A stretch of DNA of 64,000 nt from Pteria penguin (GCA_035048485.1 CM068584.1:60575739-60639738); one strand, 5' to 3'. Numbered from the stretch's first letter, positions 33,191-44,997 are shown. The notes: generated from the letters alone by a model not told the origin. A program made the numbers and translations.

Positions 33191-34406
33191 CGTCGCCGTT
33201 ATGGCAACTGCAGAAGACATGGTAGATTAAATAGGCCATTAATTAGGCCATTAATTAAGCCGAACGAGAAAATTCAATCTGTGCTTGCAGACCCCAAATC
33301 TAACATCATATCTGCACTGCTTCAAGCATTTGGGCTCTTATACATACGATTATCTGGTCCTTATTTAAAACTTATCACCGAAGCGGATGTTTCGTTCCGT
33401 GGTTTGCATACGCATGCGACCAAAATGCAGATCTTCTTGGACACTTGTGCCAAGGACCCAGCCAAAGTTTTGATTAAAAATAAACAATGGACAGCAGACG
33501 ACCCACTGAATGTTAGAAAGATACCACGCTTTCAACGACTAACAGATGTTCTGTTTCGTGTAGATAAGCAAAATAGGAATATTGTTCTTTCTGCCGTGTG
33601 CTGCATATCTAATGGAATGAAAGAAAAAAAAAACAGTTGAAAAGCAGCTTGTTGATTTCCTCCCTGGTGGATCATTCCACAAGCCAAAGCAAAGGGATGT
33701 GGAAAGAACATTATTTGCACGAGTAACCAACCTGAGTTGCGAACATCACTTTGGGAATTTAGATTCAAGTCAAAAGCGACAACCTCATGCGTCAATGCAT
33801 CACCACTCATCAATACAACTTTTAAAAAGAAACCATAACCAAATGATGCAGTGGTTGAACAACATGTCTACTGAAAGAAGAAGTGAACTAATGAAAACTG
33901 CAAGAAAGGGAGGAAAACTTCCCAGAAATCAACATGTTGAGAAAGAAAAGTCAGTGTTGACAAGCATCAGTAGTGACATGGTGAAAAATAAGCAGAATCT
34001 GAAGAAGCGGAAAAGCAATTTCAATCACAATGAACAGGTCATGCAAAGAAAAAGAGAGATAGATTCTGAATCTGATTCTGATTTAGAGGAAGTTGAACCT
34101 CCATCTGCCTATACATATGATGATATAACTGTTAGGGAATACCTAGCTGTTGCATATGATGATGCTTGGTACCCAGGCATTGTTATGGACAAGAAGAAGA
34201 TGATAACCGTAAAATTTTTAAGTGAATCACATTCTCAAGGCCTGTACCGCTGGCCACATCGAGATTATATTCAATGTGTTTATCCCAAATACATCATTAA
34301 GAAAGGGTTTATACCTGAGTGTTTAAGTTCAGGAAGACTTTGGAGGATTACAGAATTTTCAGAAATCCACCATGTGTATAGGGAATTTAGTGTTTTCTAT
34401 TGGTAA
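33160..34406 (+). pseudogene. conserved metazoan ORF of unknown function, one frameshift
   Basis: Two frames join at an A10 run (33627-33637). The first (to 33640) holds RLSGPYLKLI and KIPRFQRLTDVLF. The second (about 33638-34406) holds a VDFLPGGSF segment, a WLNNMSTERRSELM helix, a basic nuclear-localisation-like stretch and an acidic SESDSDLEE patch. It ends in a domain reading EYLAVAYDDAWYPGIV ... KFLSES ... YRWPHRDYIQCV ... GFIPECLSSGRLW. The family is familiar from corals and bivalves as a multi-copy, unnamed protein, probably carried by mobile elements. The homopolymer break could be a real mutation or an assembly error. Its 5' end merges in frame with the Penelope remnant. Confidence 0.55.
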
Positions 34407-34419
34407 AGTCTCAATCAAG

Positions 34420-35165
34420 TATAACTTCAAATAAACATGTAAAAATAAGCATTTAAATGTTTGCAAAATTAAATCCCATGATATTACATGTATTTGAGAC
34501 AATGATTTTCAACATCAGACTTCTATAATAAATACAACTACTTATTATCCAACATATTCACCTTGCAATATGATACATTTAATGTATCAGTTGGTTATCA
34601 ATAAACACATTTACTGTATGCTTGTTAGAAGAATTGATAATACATTAAATATGAAGTGTGTTTATTTATGAAGTATTTGTGTAAATTGATATCAATTTTG
34701 ATTTAAATTTATGAACAGAAGATATTCATTTCATTTTGTTAAGACTCTTTCTTACAATGAAGTTGATGAATATGTTGAAATGACTAACATTTGAATTTGT
34801 GGATAGATAAATTATTTGATAAATATGAATTCTGAGAACAATTCAAATTCAGGTTTCTGATCTATCAAAGACTGCAAATGATGCAATTCTTGTGCTTTAT
34901 TTAATAATATTATTGATTTATCATAGTTGTCATTGTTATAAGCATTGAGATTCCTTACTATCTGTGTCATAACTTTGCAGTTTTGTAACGGTTATCTTAT
35001 TTAAATTATCACATATATGTCATGCCTTATCGAGACTAGTACTTCGCGCGATAGAACTGTAGGTCGAATCGACTTTGTACTTCTACTTTGGTTTAGGCGG
35101 AATTTGCAATTGCCCATACCCATTGGATTTATCTTCCTGTTCTTGACGTCCCAAAGTGTAGGTTT
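34420..35165. other. non-coding spacer
   Basis: AT-rich 3' flank of the preceding ORF and left flank of the BEL/Pao fragment. No gene seen. Confidence 0.4.
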
Positions 35166-35512
35166 ATACTGATTTGTGTTGTTTTACGATTGTTGAAGCT
35201 ACACATGTCATGTATAGATACCACGCACCTTCATCTGTAAACGTCTGCAAGACGACCGTTCTAGCCGAAAACAAGGCAAGCATTTTGGAACCTTGTACAA
35301 ACAGCTTCAGTTTGAAGGAAACTTATCATCGATCTAAGGTTCAATTTGGTTCTTCTGTCTTCAAAAGGAACGAGAATGATGACAAAGTGCACTCTCTATG
35401 GAGAACAGGGATTTTCTGGAAATCATGAATTCGAGTTTCGAGAGGGATCTGGACGGCCGGTGGTAGGCGCCTCCTACTTTTAAAACCCCTCGACCTCAAC
35501 TTCAACCGGCAC

Positions 35513-36231
35513 GTGGCGCTGAGGAAAGCACATCTATTGGAGGAAAACCTGAGAAGGAATCAGACTAAGAAGCATATGGTCACCTTTATTGAAGGTCTTA
35601 TGGAATCTGGAGCGATGGAAGAAGCTCCACCTTTAGACTCTGAGAGTGAGTGTTCACACCTCCCTCTCTTTGGGGTTTATCATCCCCGCAAGCTAGATAA
35701 TATCCGAGGTGTGTTTGAATCTTCCCAGAAACTCGACGATGTGTCTTTGAATAGTGTCTTGATGAGCGGACCTAACCTCGTCTATGATTTGATCGGTGTG
35801 TTGATGAGATTCCAAAAGGAAAAAGTGGCGTTTATTGCAGACGTCCAACAAATGTTCTACAGGTTCTTAGTCCGAGAAGACCATCGCGATTTCATTCGTT
35901 TTTTTTTTCTGGTATCGCAACAGTGATGAACTGATGAAGGATCGGATGACAGTCCATGTATTCGGTTATACTCCGTTGCCGGGAGTGGCGACCTTTGGAT
36001 TTCGACACATTATTCATGGACCGTCGCCATATGGGTGAAATATTCCCGGCGCGACGTGAAACAATAATATATCTATCTATCATTGTACATGGCGCAGATG
36101 CAGACGTGAGGAAGTTTGTGAATGGTAACTTCTACTTTGATGATGGCTTAGCTTCGACTACCACGGCATCTGCTGCAGCCAACCTTCTGAAAAAGACACA
36201 GACAACACTAAGGCAGCACCCGCCTTCATAA
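35513..36231 (+). pseudogene. BEL/Pao reverse transcriptase
   Basis: The first frame (35513-35926) holds the Pao RT words LPLFGVYHP, LMSGPNLVYDLIGVLMRF and FIADVQQMFYRF (the first catalytic Asp). A T-run frameshift at about 35900 leads to VFGYTPLPGVATFGFRH in another frame. A further shift leads to NFYFDDGLAST (36130-36160), the catalytic DD box where Y-V-DD is usual. The three pieces line up with one RT domain. Confidence 0.8.
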
Positions 36232-36239
36232 AATCGCGT

Positions 36240-37036
36240 CAAACTGCTCTGAGGTTCTCCGAGCCTTCCCAACAGATGATTTTGAAAACCTGAAGATGGT
36301 GAAACTTCGTGCGGATGAACTCCCACTACAACAGAGTCTTGGGCACGCATGGGACTTGAATATGGACTGTCTCACCTTTAGTTCTGCTATTCAGGATAAA
36401 CCATTCACTCGGATGGGACTTCTGTCGATGGTCAACAGCTTATACGACCCTCTTGTCATCAAAGCTTTAATCACCATTCAGGGAAGGATTCTCATTCGAC
36501 AGTTCTGGTGTGACAACGACGTTACCAATGGAATTTGAGAAACCGTGGTCGGAATGGAGAGACAGCTTGTCTGCACTGGACACACTGTCAGCATTGCCAG
36601 GACGTTCACTCCAACCTCATTCGACAATGCTGCTTCGAAAGAAGTCCACATATATTCGAATGCCTCAGAGCAAGCTATCTCGGCTGTAGCGTATCTGAAG
36701 ACAATCAGCGACACAGGAGATGTTCACGTTGGCTTTCTTATGGGCAAGTCGAAGGTTGCTCCGACGTCAGGCCACACCACCCCACGATTAAAACGTTGTG
36801 GAGCGCTCCTAGCAACCGAGCTAGGTCAAATCATCTTCGCGCTCTCTCCTGACATAGCTAGGTATTACACCGACTCCATGGTGAAGCGAAGCAAGCCAGA
36901 CCAATGGTTCTTCGTTGGAACGGAAGATAATCCACCTGATCTTGTGACAAGATGCAAATTTTGTGTCAATGAACTCAGTACCTCTATTTGGTTGTGTGGT
37001 CCACCGCAACTGATCGCTGAATCCGAGACGCAGTAG
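36240..37036 (+). pseudogene. BEL/Pao RT thumb and RNase H-like region
   Basis: SLGHAWDLNMDCLTF and KPFTRMGLLSMVNSLYDPL mark the Pao RT-RNase H bridge. After a stop and frameshift, VHIYSNASEQAISAVAY and YYTDSMV follow, where D-to-N replaces a catalytic residue in SNAS. QWFFVGTEDNPPDLVTR comes next. The segment normally between YTDS and the QW motif is missing, a deletion of tens of residues. Confidence 0.75.
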
Positions 37037-37069
37037 TCGGATTATCTTCTTGTTAACCTAGACAACGAT

Positions 37070-38019
37070 ATGGAGGTTCGAGCTCCTATTTTGGTAAAAA
37101 GACTGCAGTGGAGTCTGAAACCTCTCGTTACGAAGTCCGAGAAGTTTTCTTCGTGGAGTAGACTTGTTAGTGCTACCGCTGTCTTGAGACGTTTCATTTG
37201 TGCATTCAAAGGACAACATCCGTCTCCAGAGAAATCCATTGACATTCTCAATGATGCAGAACTACATGTGATCCGTACTTGTCAGAAGGCATCGTTTGAC
37301 AACGAAATATCACTTCTCCTTGACAGGAAACCGATACGTCGAGGAAGTGCTCTATTCGGACTGAATCCCTTTCTAGATGACATTTGGATCTTGAGAGTCG
37401 GAGGTCGACTCAATCAGTCTCCGCTTTCCCTTGATCAGAGGAACCCTGTGATAATCCACGGCAGATCACACATTGGACGCATTCTTATTGCTTGTTATCA
37501 CGAAAGGATACATCATCACGGAAGAGTACTCACGAAAGGAGCTATCATCTCGCATGGATTTCGGATTATTAGTGGCAAACGTGCAGTCGCTTCATTTTTG
37601 ACGTGCAGAAAGTTGAGAGGACGTTTCGAGCATCAGCAGATGGCGAATCCGCCTCCTGATAGAGTTACTCCTGGTCCACCGTTCTCCACCATCGGCGTGG
37701 ATGTGTTTGGGCCTTGGGAGGTCGTAGCACGAAAGACCAGGGGAGGGTTAGCCCATTCGAAGCGTTGGGCCGTTATATTCGGTTGCCTGACAACGAGAGC
37801 AGTCCACATCGAAATCATCGATGAAATGTCCAGTTCTGCATTTATCAACTCCTTACGCCGATTCATCTTTATCCGTGGGCCAGTGAAGGAGATACGTTCG
37901 GACAGAGGTACTTATTTCATCGGCGCATTGCATGACATTGGAGTTGATGCAGTTTTCGTTGAGACGGGACCTGTGCACTCGTATCTGCAATCAAATAGGA
38001 TCAAGTGGACATTTAATCT
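37070..38019 (+). pseudogene. BEL/Pao integrase, part 1
   Basis: An open frame with an HHCC-like region (HERIHHHGRV ... CRKLRGRFEHQQM; the first Cys of the pair is lost). The core holds STIGVDVFGPW (Asp) and KEIRSDRGTYFIGA (Asp). The frame runs into a SINE at 38032, just before the expected catalytic Glu. Confidence 0.82.
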
Positions 38020-38031
38020 CCCTCATGCCTA

Positions 38032-38196
38032 GGGGCAGGCTTGGTGTAGTGGTTAAGCGCTTGGATTGCGGCGCCAACGATCCGGGTTCGATTCCCGGGT
38101 TACGTCACTATGTTTAAGAGGTTGGTAACCTCCTGCTTCCATGTCGCGATATAACTGAAATATTGCTGAAAGCGACGTAAAACACCAATCAACCAA
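38032..38196 (+). mobile_element. tRNA-headed SINE, family 1, copy D, inside BEL/Pao integrase
   Basis: Full-length copy in head-to-tail plus orientation. It is flanked by the exact 12-base duplication ccctcatgccta (38020-38031 and 38197-38208). It interrupts the integrase between its second Asp and the Glu region. Confidence 0.95.
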
Positions 38197-38208
38197 CCCT
38201 CATGCCTA

Positions 38209-38636
38209 CCATTTCGGTGGTTCTTAGGAGAGATTTATAGGGATGTCACGCAGAATATTGGATGCCATGTTACTCAACAACAAATCTAAGGCACTCACTC
38301 ATGACGTGCTGTGTACTTTCATGTATGAAGTGTGCGCAATACTCAATTCTAGACCAATTTGTTCGATCACGTACGACCCTGACAATCTGTTTATCGTCAG
38401 TCCGTATATGCTGTTAACACAGAAGCCATACATGGAAAGCTTACCTGCTTCGGTTACTACGAGGGATATCTACCAGGCTGCTTGAAAGCACGTACAACTC
38501 TTGTCGGACACGTTTTGGAAAGGCTGGAAATGAAGCTAACTTCAAAACCTTCAAGTCCTTTAACCGTTAAGGACAAGGCAGAATCCTCAACCGGGTGTTA
38601 AAGTTGGTGACATTGTTTTGATGAGGGACAAACAAA
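38209..38636 (+). pseudogene. BEL/Pao integrase, part 2
   Basis: Continues the integrase after the SINE. A TAG replaces the Trp codon normally found just before the catalytic Glu (38227-38229). SRRILDAMLL and ILNSRPICSITYDPD then follow in an open frame to 38485. A frameshifted tail ends with the PGVKVGDIVLMRD motif. Confidence 0.75.
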
Positions 38637-38685
38637 AAAAAAAAAAAAAAAAAGAAAAAAACAAAACAAAACAAAACAAACACAC
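38632..38685. repeat. A-rich tract with AAACAAAAC repeats
   Basis: About 20 A followed by (CAAAA)n. It abuts the BEL/Pao coding remnant. Confidence 0.9.
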
Positions 38686-38839
38686 TACACAATAGTTAAA
38701 TGACTAGACCAGGACATGAATTTATATATTTTTGACAATGTAGTTTTAGTAGCAAAAACTCTTAATGTTTAAATATCATACTTATTCTATCCAGAATAAT
38801 CAGTTTTAACTTTTAGCTTTATTCTACTTAACGAAATAT

Positions 38840-39133
38840 ATGTTTTTACCGAAAGGGGGGAAGGGAGCACATGCTCTGCCCCCCCCCCCCCCCTATACCC
38901 TTGATAAAAGAGTTTTTGTCATTCGTAAGGAACAATCGGTGTCATTACTTGGTGATGTTGGGGACTCAAGTACAAATAGGCATTTGCCCTGTTTGCGGAG
39001 ATCTCCAAGAAAACATTCGGCTTCTCAAAAGCGCATTCTATCTTCAAGGAGTGGAACTAATAGGCCATTGACTTCAACTCCAACAGCCAGTTCGAGCCAA
39101 CAAACATCTACAGCTAGAACTGCTAAAAAAAAT
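38840..39133 (+). CDS. DUF4806-type gene, candidate exon A
   Basis: An open frame ends at a GTATTT donor after 39133, phase 0. The right half codes a basic Ser/Arg/Thr-rich linker (RRSPRKHSASQKRILSSR, TSTPTASSSQQTST). The left boundary is not resolved because a poly(C) tract and several AG sites lie between 38880 and 38930. Phase 0 matches the exon at 40052. Confidence 0.4.
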
Positions 39134-39313
39134 GTATTTTTCATCTTTCTACCTTGTTGCTAAATAGTATAAACTCAAATATTGTGTGATAAAAGATTTA
39201 TTGTAAACAATGTGACTGATATGATAAGGCTTTGTAATCTCCATTACCAATGTCAGAATAGTCATTGAAACTTGTTAAGGGTAAACCTCACAGAGAACAA
39301 CTTTGTTATTTAG

Positions 39314-39714
39314 GAGATCATATTCTATATCAAGGTCAAGATCACATTCTAGGAAGTCAATGTCAGGATCCCAGAGGCCAAAATCAAGGTCACAAAATTC
39401 AAGGACCAAGGACTTAGCTTTAAAACGGTCACAGAAATCAAAGTCAGGGTCTAGGATTAGATCAAAATCTAGATCTAATGAATCTAGCAGTTTATTGACA
39501 ACAAGCAATGTTACACTACAAAATAGGCTATTGTCAATTACTAGCAGAACTGATGCTACTACATCCAGTCAAGATCAATCTCCAAAGCAAAGGCGAGATC
39601 AAAGCCGTCAGCGACATTCCATCTCAAAATCTATCCATTCTGGGGGTGGAATGATTACAAAAGCATCCCATTCAAAGGGTCCTGATAAGGATGTCTTTCC
39701 CATGACTGAAGCAA
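39314..39714 (+). CDS. Ser/Arg-rich candidate exon B
   Basis: Acceptor TTATTTAG, strong donor GTGAGT, 401 bp open in one frame. It is rich in RS and KS dipeptides at its start (SISRSRSHSRKS), then Ser/Thr/Gln-rich. Its phases (2 in, 1 out) do not join exon A or exon C in their best frames. It may belong to an alternative transcript or need an exon I missed. Confidence 0.4.
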
Positions 39715-40051
39715 GTGAGTATATTTAGGTCAATCAAAAATCAATTTTCGACTAACTCTACGAGGGTGTACTAGAGATGACAAGGAGGTTAAAAGTCATC
39801 CATGGTACCTGTGTTGAGATAAGCTCAACACCTCAAAAACCACAAGCTCCTTACGGTGTAACCGAACAACAAAGAGGCACACCCAACCTGAACGACAAGC
39901 TTCATTTCATTCTATAGTTTTGTATTGTCCACTCAGTCGAATGTAGATAAAGATACAAGTGCAACATTATTGTGTTTCATTTGCCGTCATTACTGCATTA
40001 GGCATGGTAGGTTTTACCATGTTGTAATTGACTTTCCTCTAATCTTTCCAG

Positions 40052-40224
40052 AAAAGGGTCCTGTACTTTTTGATGGAAATTCGACAGGAACTAAACTCAT
40101 TGAACAATCAAGCAACTGTTTCAATTGGTGATGGAGAGTTCCTTGAGTTTGTGAAAGCAACATGCATAGATGAGCTGCATGAAGTGGAGGACTCCCTCAA
40201 GAGTGCTGAAGTGAAGATTAATTT
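40052..40224 (+). CDS. DUF4806-type gene, candidate exon C
   Basis: Acceptor ATCTTTCCAG, donor GTAAGC, 173 bp, phase 0 in and 2 out. It codes a helical stretch (FLMEIRQELNSLNNQ) and then IDELHEVEDSLKSAEVK, which resembles the start of the DUF4806 domain (a hydrophobic and acidic helix of the VEELEEFEEKL type). A possible following piece after TTACATGCAG at 40382 (VRSLVNYI) keeps phase but soon loses the domain pattern. Confidence 0.5.
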
Positions 40225-41086
40225 GTAAGCCCTTTTTAATGCCTTTATCCCTCTTCAAAAAGAAGCAAAATTATGTGAAGTTTACTCAGGGTAACTATGT
40301 AAAAAACGGGTTTTTTTTTTATACATGTCACGATTTACTTTACATTAACTACCGCATCTCTGACATAAACTTCTTACATGCAGTGTTCGTTCTTTAGTTA
40401 ATTACATCCACCTTTTTATACCCATCTGTCATAATCATATGTGCAATTCTTTCTACCTATTACATGCTTGTGAAATCTAAACTAGGCATGATTAGATCTT
40501 GATTAAAGCTTATAAGTAAATAATGACGATTTTTGAGTCCGATGAAACATCACTTTTCCCATGGATCGAGTATATATATAGCAATGATTTCATTTTGTAA
40601 ACCACTGTTTAAAATGAAAATAAATTTTCATGTCCTACGTACAACATAAATTTTACATGTGTTCATTAGATAAGAAATAGAATGTGACTTTAAGCTTTCA
40701 TATTAATTACCTTCAAGTTCAAAGACTGTCCAATATTGGTGGGATTTCGGCCAAGGAATGCACGAAATAAGTTATGGAGGGGCATGTTGTTATCTCTTGT
40801 TGATCAATTTCCTTTTAATGTAAAATTTGTATCTGAAATGTCAAAATCAAAAGAAAACGGGCTGTAGTCTAGCAGACACGGAAAGAAGGATTGCTAGGAA
40901 GATGATTGCAAATCTACCTTTGACTCGCAGTGTAATTCAAAACTTTGAATGCAAGGAATAAATACACATGGTTCACAGTACGTAATACTTCATGAACAAC
41001 TGATGCTGGTACCTGTGAATCAATCTTTAATATATATCAGCCTCTTCATTGTGTTTTGACTAATTTTAAAACTCTTCCCCACAAAA
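40225..41086. other. intronic or intergenic non-coding stretch
   Basis: AT-rich between candidate exons. Apart from the doubtful piece after 40382, nothing is supported. Confidence 0.35.
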
Positions 41087-41595
41087 GGAAAACAAGAGGC
41101 CCAAATAGGCCTATATCGCTCACCTGAACAGCTAGATGAAACGAAGGGCAAAATTTGTATGCATGTTGAGGAACAAGCATGTAAATTTTCAATGAATTCT
41201 GCCCAGTAGTTTCAGAGGAGTTGAATATGTCAAAAAGTTAATGAACAAACGACGGGCAATCTAGTATGACAATAGGTCACTTGAGCTAAAAATCAAAGTC
41301 CCATAACTCTGTAACGACAAAACGGATAAATCTGAAAAGCGAAAAGCAGCTTCCTCTCCATAATTTTATCATGATGTTTAAATATGGTAGAAATCTTTAG
41401 ACGCCAAGTAAAGCTATTGGGTTCCATAGCATTACACATTTAAAGGAAATTTAAGACCCACAACTCTGAAACAATAAATCGGATGAACCCGAAAAGTGAA
41501 AATTCTCACCATGATGTAAAAATATGATGAAATTTCTTAAGAAACAGACAGACTTGGCCATACAATACTCTGTCCTGTCAAGTGACCGCTGTATA
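41087..41595 (+). repeat. bivalve AAGAGGCCC-type dispersed repeat
   Basis: Starts CAAGAGGCCCAAATAGGCCT followed by CGCTCACCTGAAC, a start I recall for a very common bivalve repeat. It contains two sub-blocks about 170 bases apart with TAACTCTGTAACGACAAAAC / CAACTCTGAAACAATAAAT words. The end near 41595 is approximate. Confidence 0.6.
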
Positions 41596-42489
41596 ATAAA
41601 AATAAGGGAACACTTTCATGACAAACTGTCGCTTTTTGATAAAAACAATAATTAGTTCTGTTTTGTGAAAGCAAGAGAACAGGTTGAAGAATAGAACAAA
41701 TGTGAATTTATTGTTAATAACACGATACAGATTAAAAACAAAAGATCATTAAAGAATTTGCAAATGCAATTTTGCATTTTGTTATACCTGAAAGAATTCA
41801 AACACTGTAAAATCACCTTTTAGTATAATGAAACAGTTATTATTATTATCATAAATGAAAGTCAGACTGAAACGGTTACATTATGGGAATTTGATAAATA
41901 CAGTGCTGACAGAAAGATTCATGTTCATCTTAATTTGTGTTCATATGATGCAAATAAAAATATGAGGAAAATGTATTAAAAAATGCACATTAACAAAAAA
42001 AGAAGTATGGGGATACAGGTAAAGACTAATAAACTGGGAATTTTTTTCATGGAAATGTATATACATGTACTAAAGCAAGATTATTTTCATTACAAAGTAT
42101 TGTGAGGGTTCAAGATTTTGTTAGTATAAGTCACAAATTCAAAAATACTATTTTCATTCATATACTTTATGTTTCGATGAAAGTAACTATCAGTATAACT
42201 ATAGAAGTAAATACGATTACTACAATCTGAAAGGAATAAAGTGACTTTTCAGTGGTATACAAACTGAAACGTTCTTAAAATTATGCAAATGGATCAATTT
42301 AAATACAATCTGATAACAGTAGTATGGAGTGTACTAAATCGTAAACGGATCAAATTATATAGTTTTAAGAATTCAAAATAATATAAAAGAGAAACAAGGA
42401 TATAAACCAACTTATTATATAACAAGAAACCTCTAAAGGTGGTATGACCGGATTGCAAAGCATTACCAATTACTTATAAACACCAATTA

Positions 42490-42795
42490 CACAACTGACC
42501 TTGAAATGCGAAAACTTCAAGCTCGAGGTCACAGATTTTTATAGTTAGAGCTCATCAAGGTCAATCTACATGTCAATTTTTTGCAATGGTGTAGCACAAT
42601 AACACATTTGACCTTGAAACTCGAAAATTGAAGGTCAAGGTAACAAAAAAAAATGTTCATGTATAGAGCTTATCAAGGTTTATCTGCATGTGAAGTTTGA
42701 AAGAGTTATTGTAAAAGGTTTTTCTGCAATTAACTTCAACACAATTACAGATTTGACCTTGAAACACAAAAACTTCAAGGCCAAGGTCAAAAGGA
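42490..42795. repeat. degenerate TGACCTTGAAA tandem repeat, about 2.5 units
   Basis: TGACCTTGAAA starts recur at 42496, 42609 and 42754. Each is followed by AACTTCAAG..AAGGTCA words and a (T/C)ATCAAGGT(C/T)TATCTGCATGT-like block. Confidence 0.6.
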
Positions 42796-42799
42796 AACT

Positions 42800-43112
42800 A
42801 GATCATTCCTTTGCATTCAGTTTATCTCTGTATGCCTCCAGTCTGAAAAAGAAGTTTGTCAAAGGAGGGTACCCTCTGTGACCTACTTTTGCCTGTAGTG
42901 GCGCCATCTGCTGACTGATCTGCACAAAAAACAAAACCTTTGAAAAGGACTATGAGTCCTTGCATCCTACCCAGTTTATTCACAATCCTTCCAGTTGTTC
43001 TGTAGATCAAGTTGAAGATATGAAAAATTGTCCCCCCCCCCTTTTTCTTGGAAGTCTTAAAAATTCATAAAAAAATCAAAAATCGTGATATTGAAAAAAA
43101 ATCCCTTCGCAC
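42800..43112. repeat. ~310-bp direct repeat, copy 1
   Basis: Shares AAGAAGTTTGTCAAAGGAGG and the following GTACCCTCTGTGACC block, plus a CCCCCTTTTTC...AAGTCTTAAAAA end, with 43295-43614. The middles are more divergent. Confidence 0.75.
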
Positions 43113-43294
43113 CAGCATTCCTTACCATAGAAATGATTAAATGAAACCAAATGAATGCATCAATGTTTACTAAAAGAAAATAATAACTCTTTAATGCATT
43201 AAAATAACAAAGTCCAAAATAAAAATGAAAAAAACGTCAAAAATTTGATTTCGGAATGGAACCAAAAATATCAACACTTCTTCCCATATGCCTC

Positions 43295-43614
43295 TAAATC
43301 ATTCCTATAATCAGTTTGTCGCTGTATGCACCTGATCTGAATAAGAAGTTTGTCAAAGGAGGGTACCCTCTGTGACCTACTTTTGTCTGTAGTGGTGCCA
43401 CCTGTTCATGGATCCTGACAAAGATGACCACATTTGTCGGGGACCTTGAGTATTTGATGCATGCCAAGTTTCATTGAATTCCAGCAAGTGGTTCCGAAGA
43501 AAAAGTTCAAACTGTGAAATGTTTACACCAATTATCCTCCCCCCTTTTTCCTGAAAGTCTTAAAAAATTCATAAAAAATCCAAAACATAAAATATTGAAA
43601 AATTTTCTTCGCAG
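43295..43614. repeat. ~310-bp direct repeat, copy 2
   Basis: Second copy of the 42800 unit, about 495 bases away. The LINE tail begins right after its end. Confidence 0.75.
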
Positions 43615-43631
43615 TATTATTCTTATATTAC

Positions 43632-43862
43632 TTGTATAATAACCACGTTATTGAAAATGATAAATGCTCCTGTGGGCAAACTGAAAGAGCTGAACATTAT
43701 CTTCTTAACTGCACAAATTACAGAGAAGTACGAGAAAATACTTTAGGTAGGATCACAGTACCGTACAACATAGAGATCCTACTTAAAGGATGCCCCTGTG
43801 CAGCGATGATGTCAACAGTGAAATATTCAAAATTTATACTTAAAAATAAGAGATTTGATTAA
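43632..43862 (+). pseudogene. non-LTR retrotransposon RT, C-terminal fragment
   Basis: 76 codons with KCSCGQTERAEHYLLNC, the Cys/His knuckle-like tail of invertebrate LINE RTs. ILLKGCPCA and NKRFD follow, then the stop. Same family tail as at 11409-11696. No catalytic RT part is present. Confidence 0.65.
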
Positions 43863-44064
43863 CGTAATTACACCACTAAGCTCCACTGTGGTGAGATTAT
43901 TGTTTTGTGAACATATTATATTGTCTGCTCGCTAAATACTTAGATACATGACCAAACATTATCATTTTTCTTCCTTCTTTCTTTCATTTTTTTTTCATAC
44001 TCTTTCTCTTCCAGTTTCCAGTAATTTATTACTATAGTCATATTTCATTATATATAGAATACGT

Positions 44065-44183
44065 GTCTAAATTTGTGTTGTGACGTGTATGCAACACAAA
44101 GCAAGTACATTTATCTTACATATAATGCGCGATAAATGTACTTGCTATGTGTTGCATACACGTCACAAAACACAAAATTAGAC
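44065..44183. repeat. palindrome with ~51-bp arms
   Basis: Arms 44065-44115 and 44131-44183 are inverted copies with few mismatches (ACGTGTATGCAACACA and AAGCAAGTACATTTATC words) around a 15-base loop. A compact hairpin, perhaps a MITE; no clear target duplication. Confidence 0.85.
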
Positions 44184-44941
44184 TCTTATTTTTTATATTT
44201 GCGCCACCTTTCACAACGAACAATCTATTTCGGTCATGAAATAACCTTTTCTATATTTAGATGTAGTGTGTACCTTTGGTTGTAGTCACAAAGCGGAACG
44301 GTCAGCCCTGATTGATAAAATTAGAACATACACAAATAATTTTTTAATGCTTAATTCGAATCAATATATTTATTCTATTTTGAAAATGTAAAGAATAATG
44401 AATAAAACATAAAACGTTAAAACTTTTACACAAATTTACCCCGTTGTCAAGAAACTATTTAATTTTTGCTGTACTATCTGTGTAGTCAGTAAATCGGCTC
44501 ACAGCTGATCGCCGTTCGCCGGTAATTTCAATTATGCTAGTTTCACTTCCCAAACAGGATACACAAATAAACAATGACAACAATCTAATTTTAAAAATTA
44601 GTATAATGAGTGCAAATATCACACGAAACATGTTTATTGATCGATCGAATAAATTGAGGCCGCGCGATGTGACGTCACGATTGTTATACGGGTATGAATT
44701 ACAACGGGGTTAAATGAATTCATCTCAGCAAGTTACATTGATTGTGCATATATTTCATTATGGTTTAAATATTATTTCTTGATCATCTTGTCGACAACAA
44801 TGTATGCTAATTAAACCTCTTGTTAGGAGATGACTTAACATAAGATTTTCAATCTTGTTGTCAAATTCTTTAACTCATATGCTGTAATAATTATATGTAA
44901 TGATGATTTATTTGAATAAATACTGTTTAAATCAATGAAAG

Positions 44942-44997
44942 AGGCAACAAAGGAAAGCCTCCATTTGCCAAAACAGAACTGTGCAAAGTCGTGAGAG
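44942..44997 (+). CDS. DUF4806-type gene, candidate exon D
   Basis: A short exon codes GNKGKPPFAKTELCKVVR and ends at a GTAAGC donor in phase 1. The pattern G.KGK..F....L...V is the distal part of DUF4806. Its phase joins the exon at 47994 exactly. The acceptor side is weak (AG at 44940-44943). Confidence 0.55.

Larger units (their letters stand above)
35174..38636 (+). mobile_element. BEL/Pao LTR retrotransposon, decayed pol without LTRs
   Basis: A run of pol domains in Pao order (RT, RNase H, integrase) in at least five frames. No LTR, PBS, gag or protease was found, so the copy is truncated at both ends. The right end stops inside the last conserved pol motif (PGVKVGDIVLMRD) and meets a poly(A)-rich tract. 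A SINE interrupts the integrase. Confidence 0.85.

Noticed and set aside
39275..39508. Asp/Leu-rich protein on the minus strand
   Set aside because: Antisense of the Ser/Arg-rich exon; RS codons read backwards give D/L runs.
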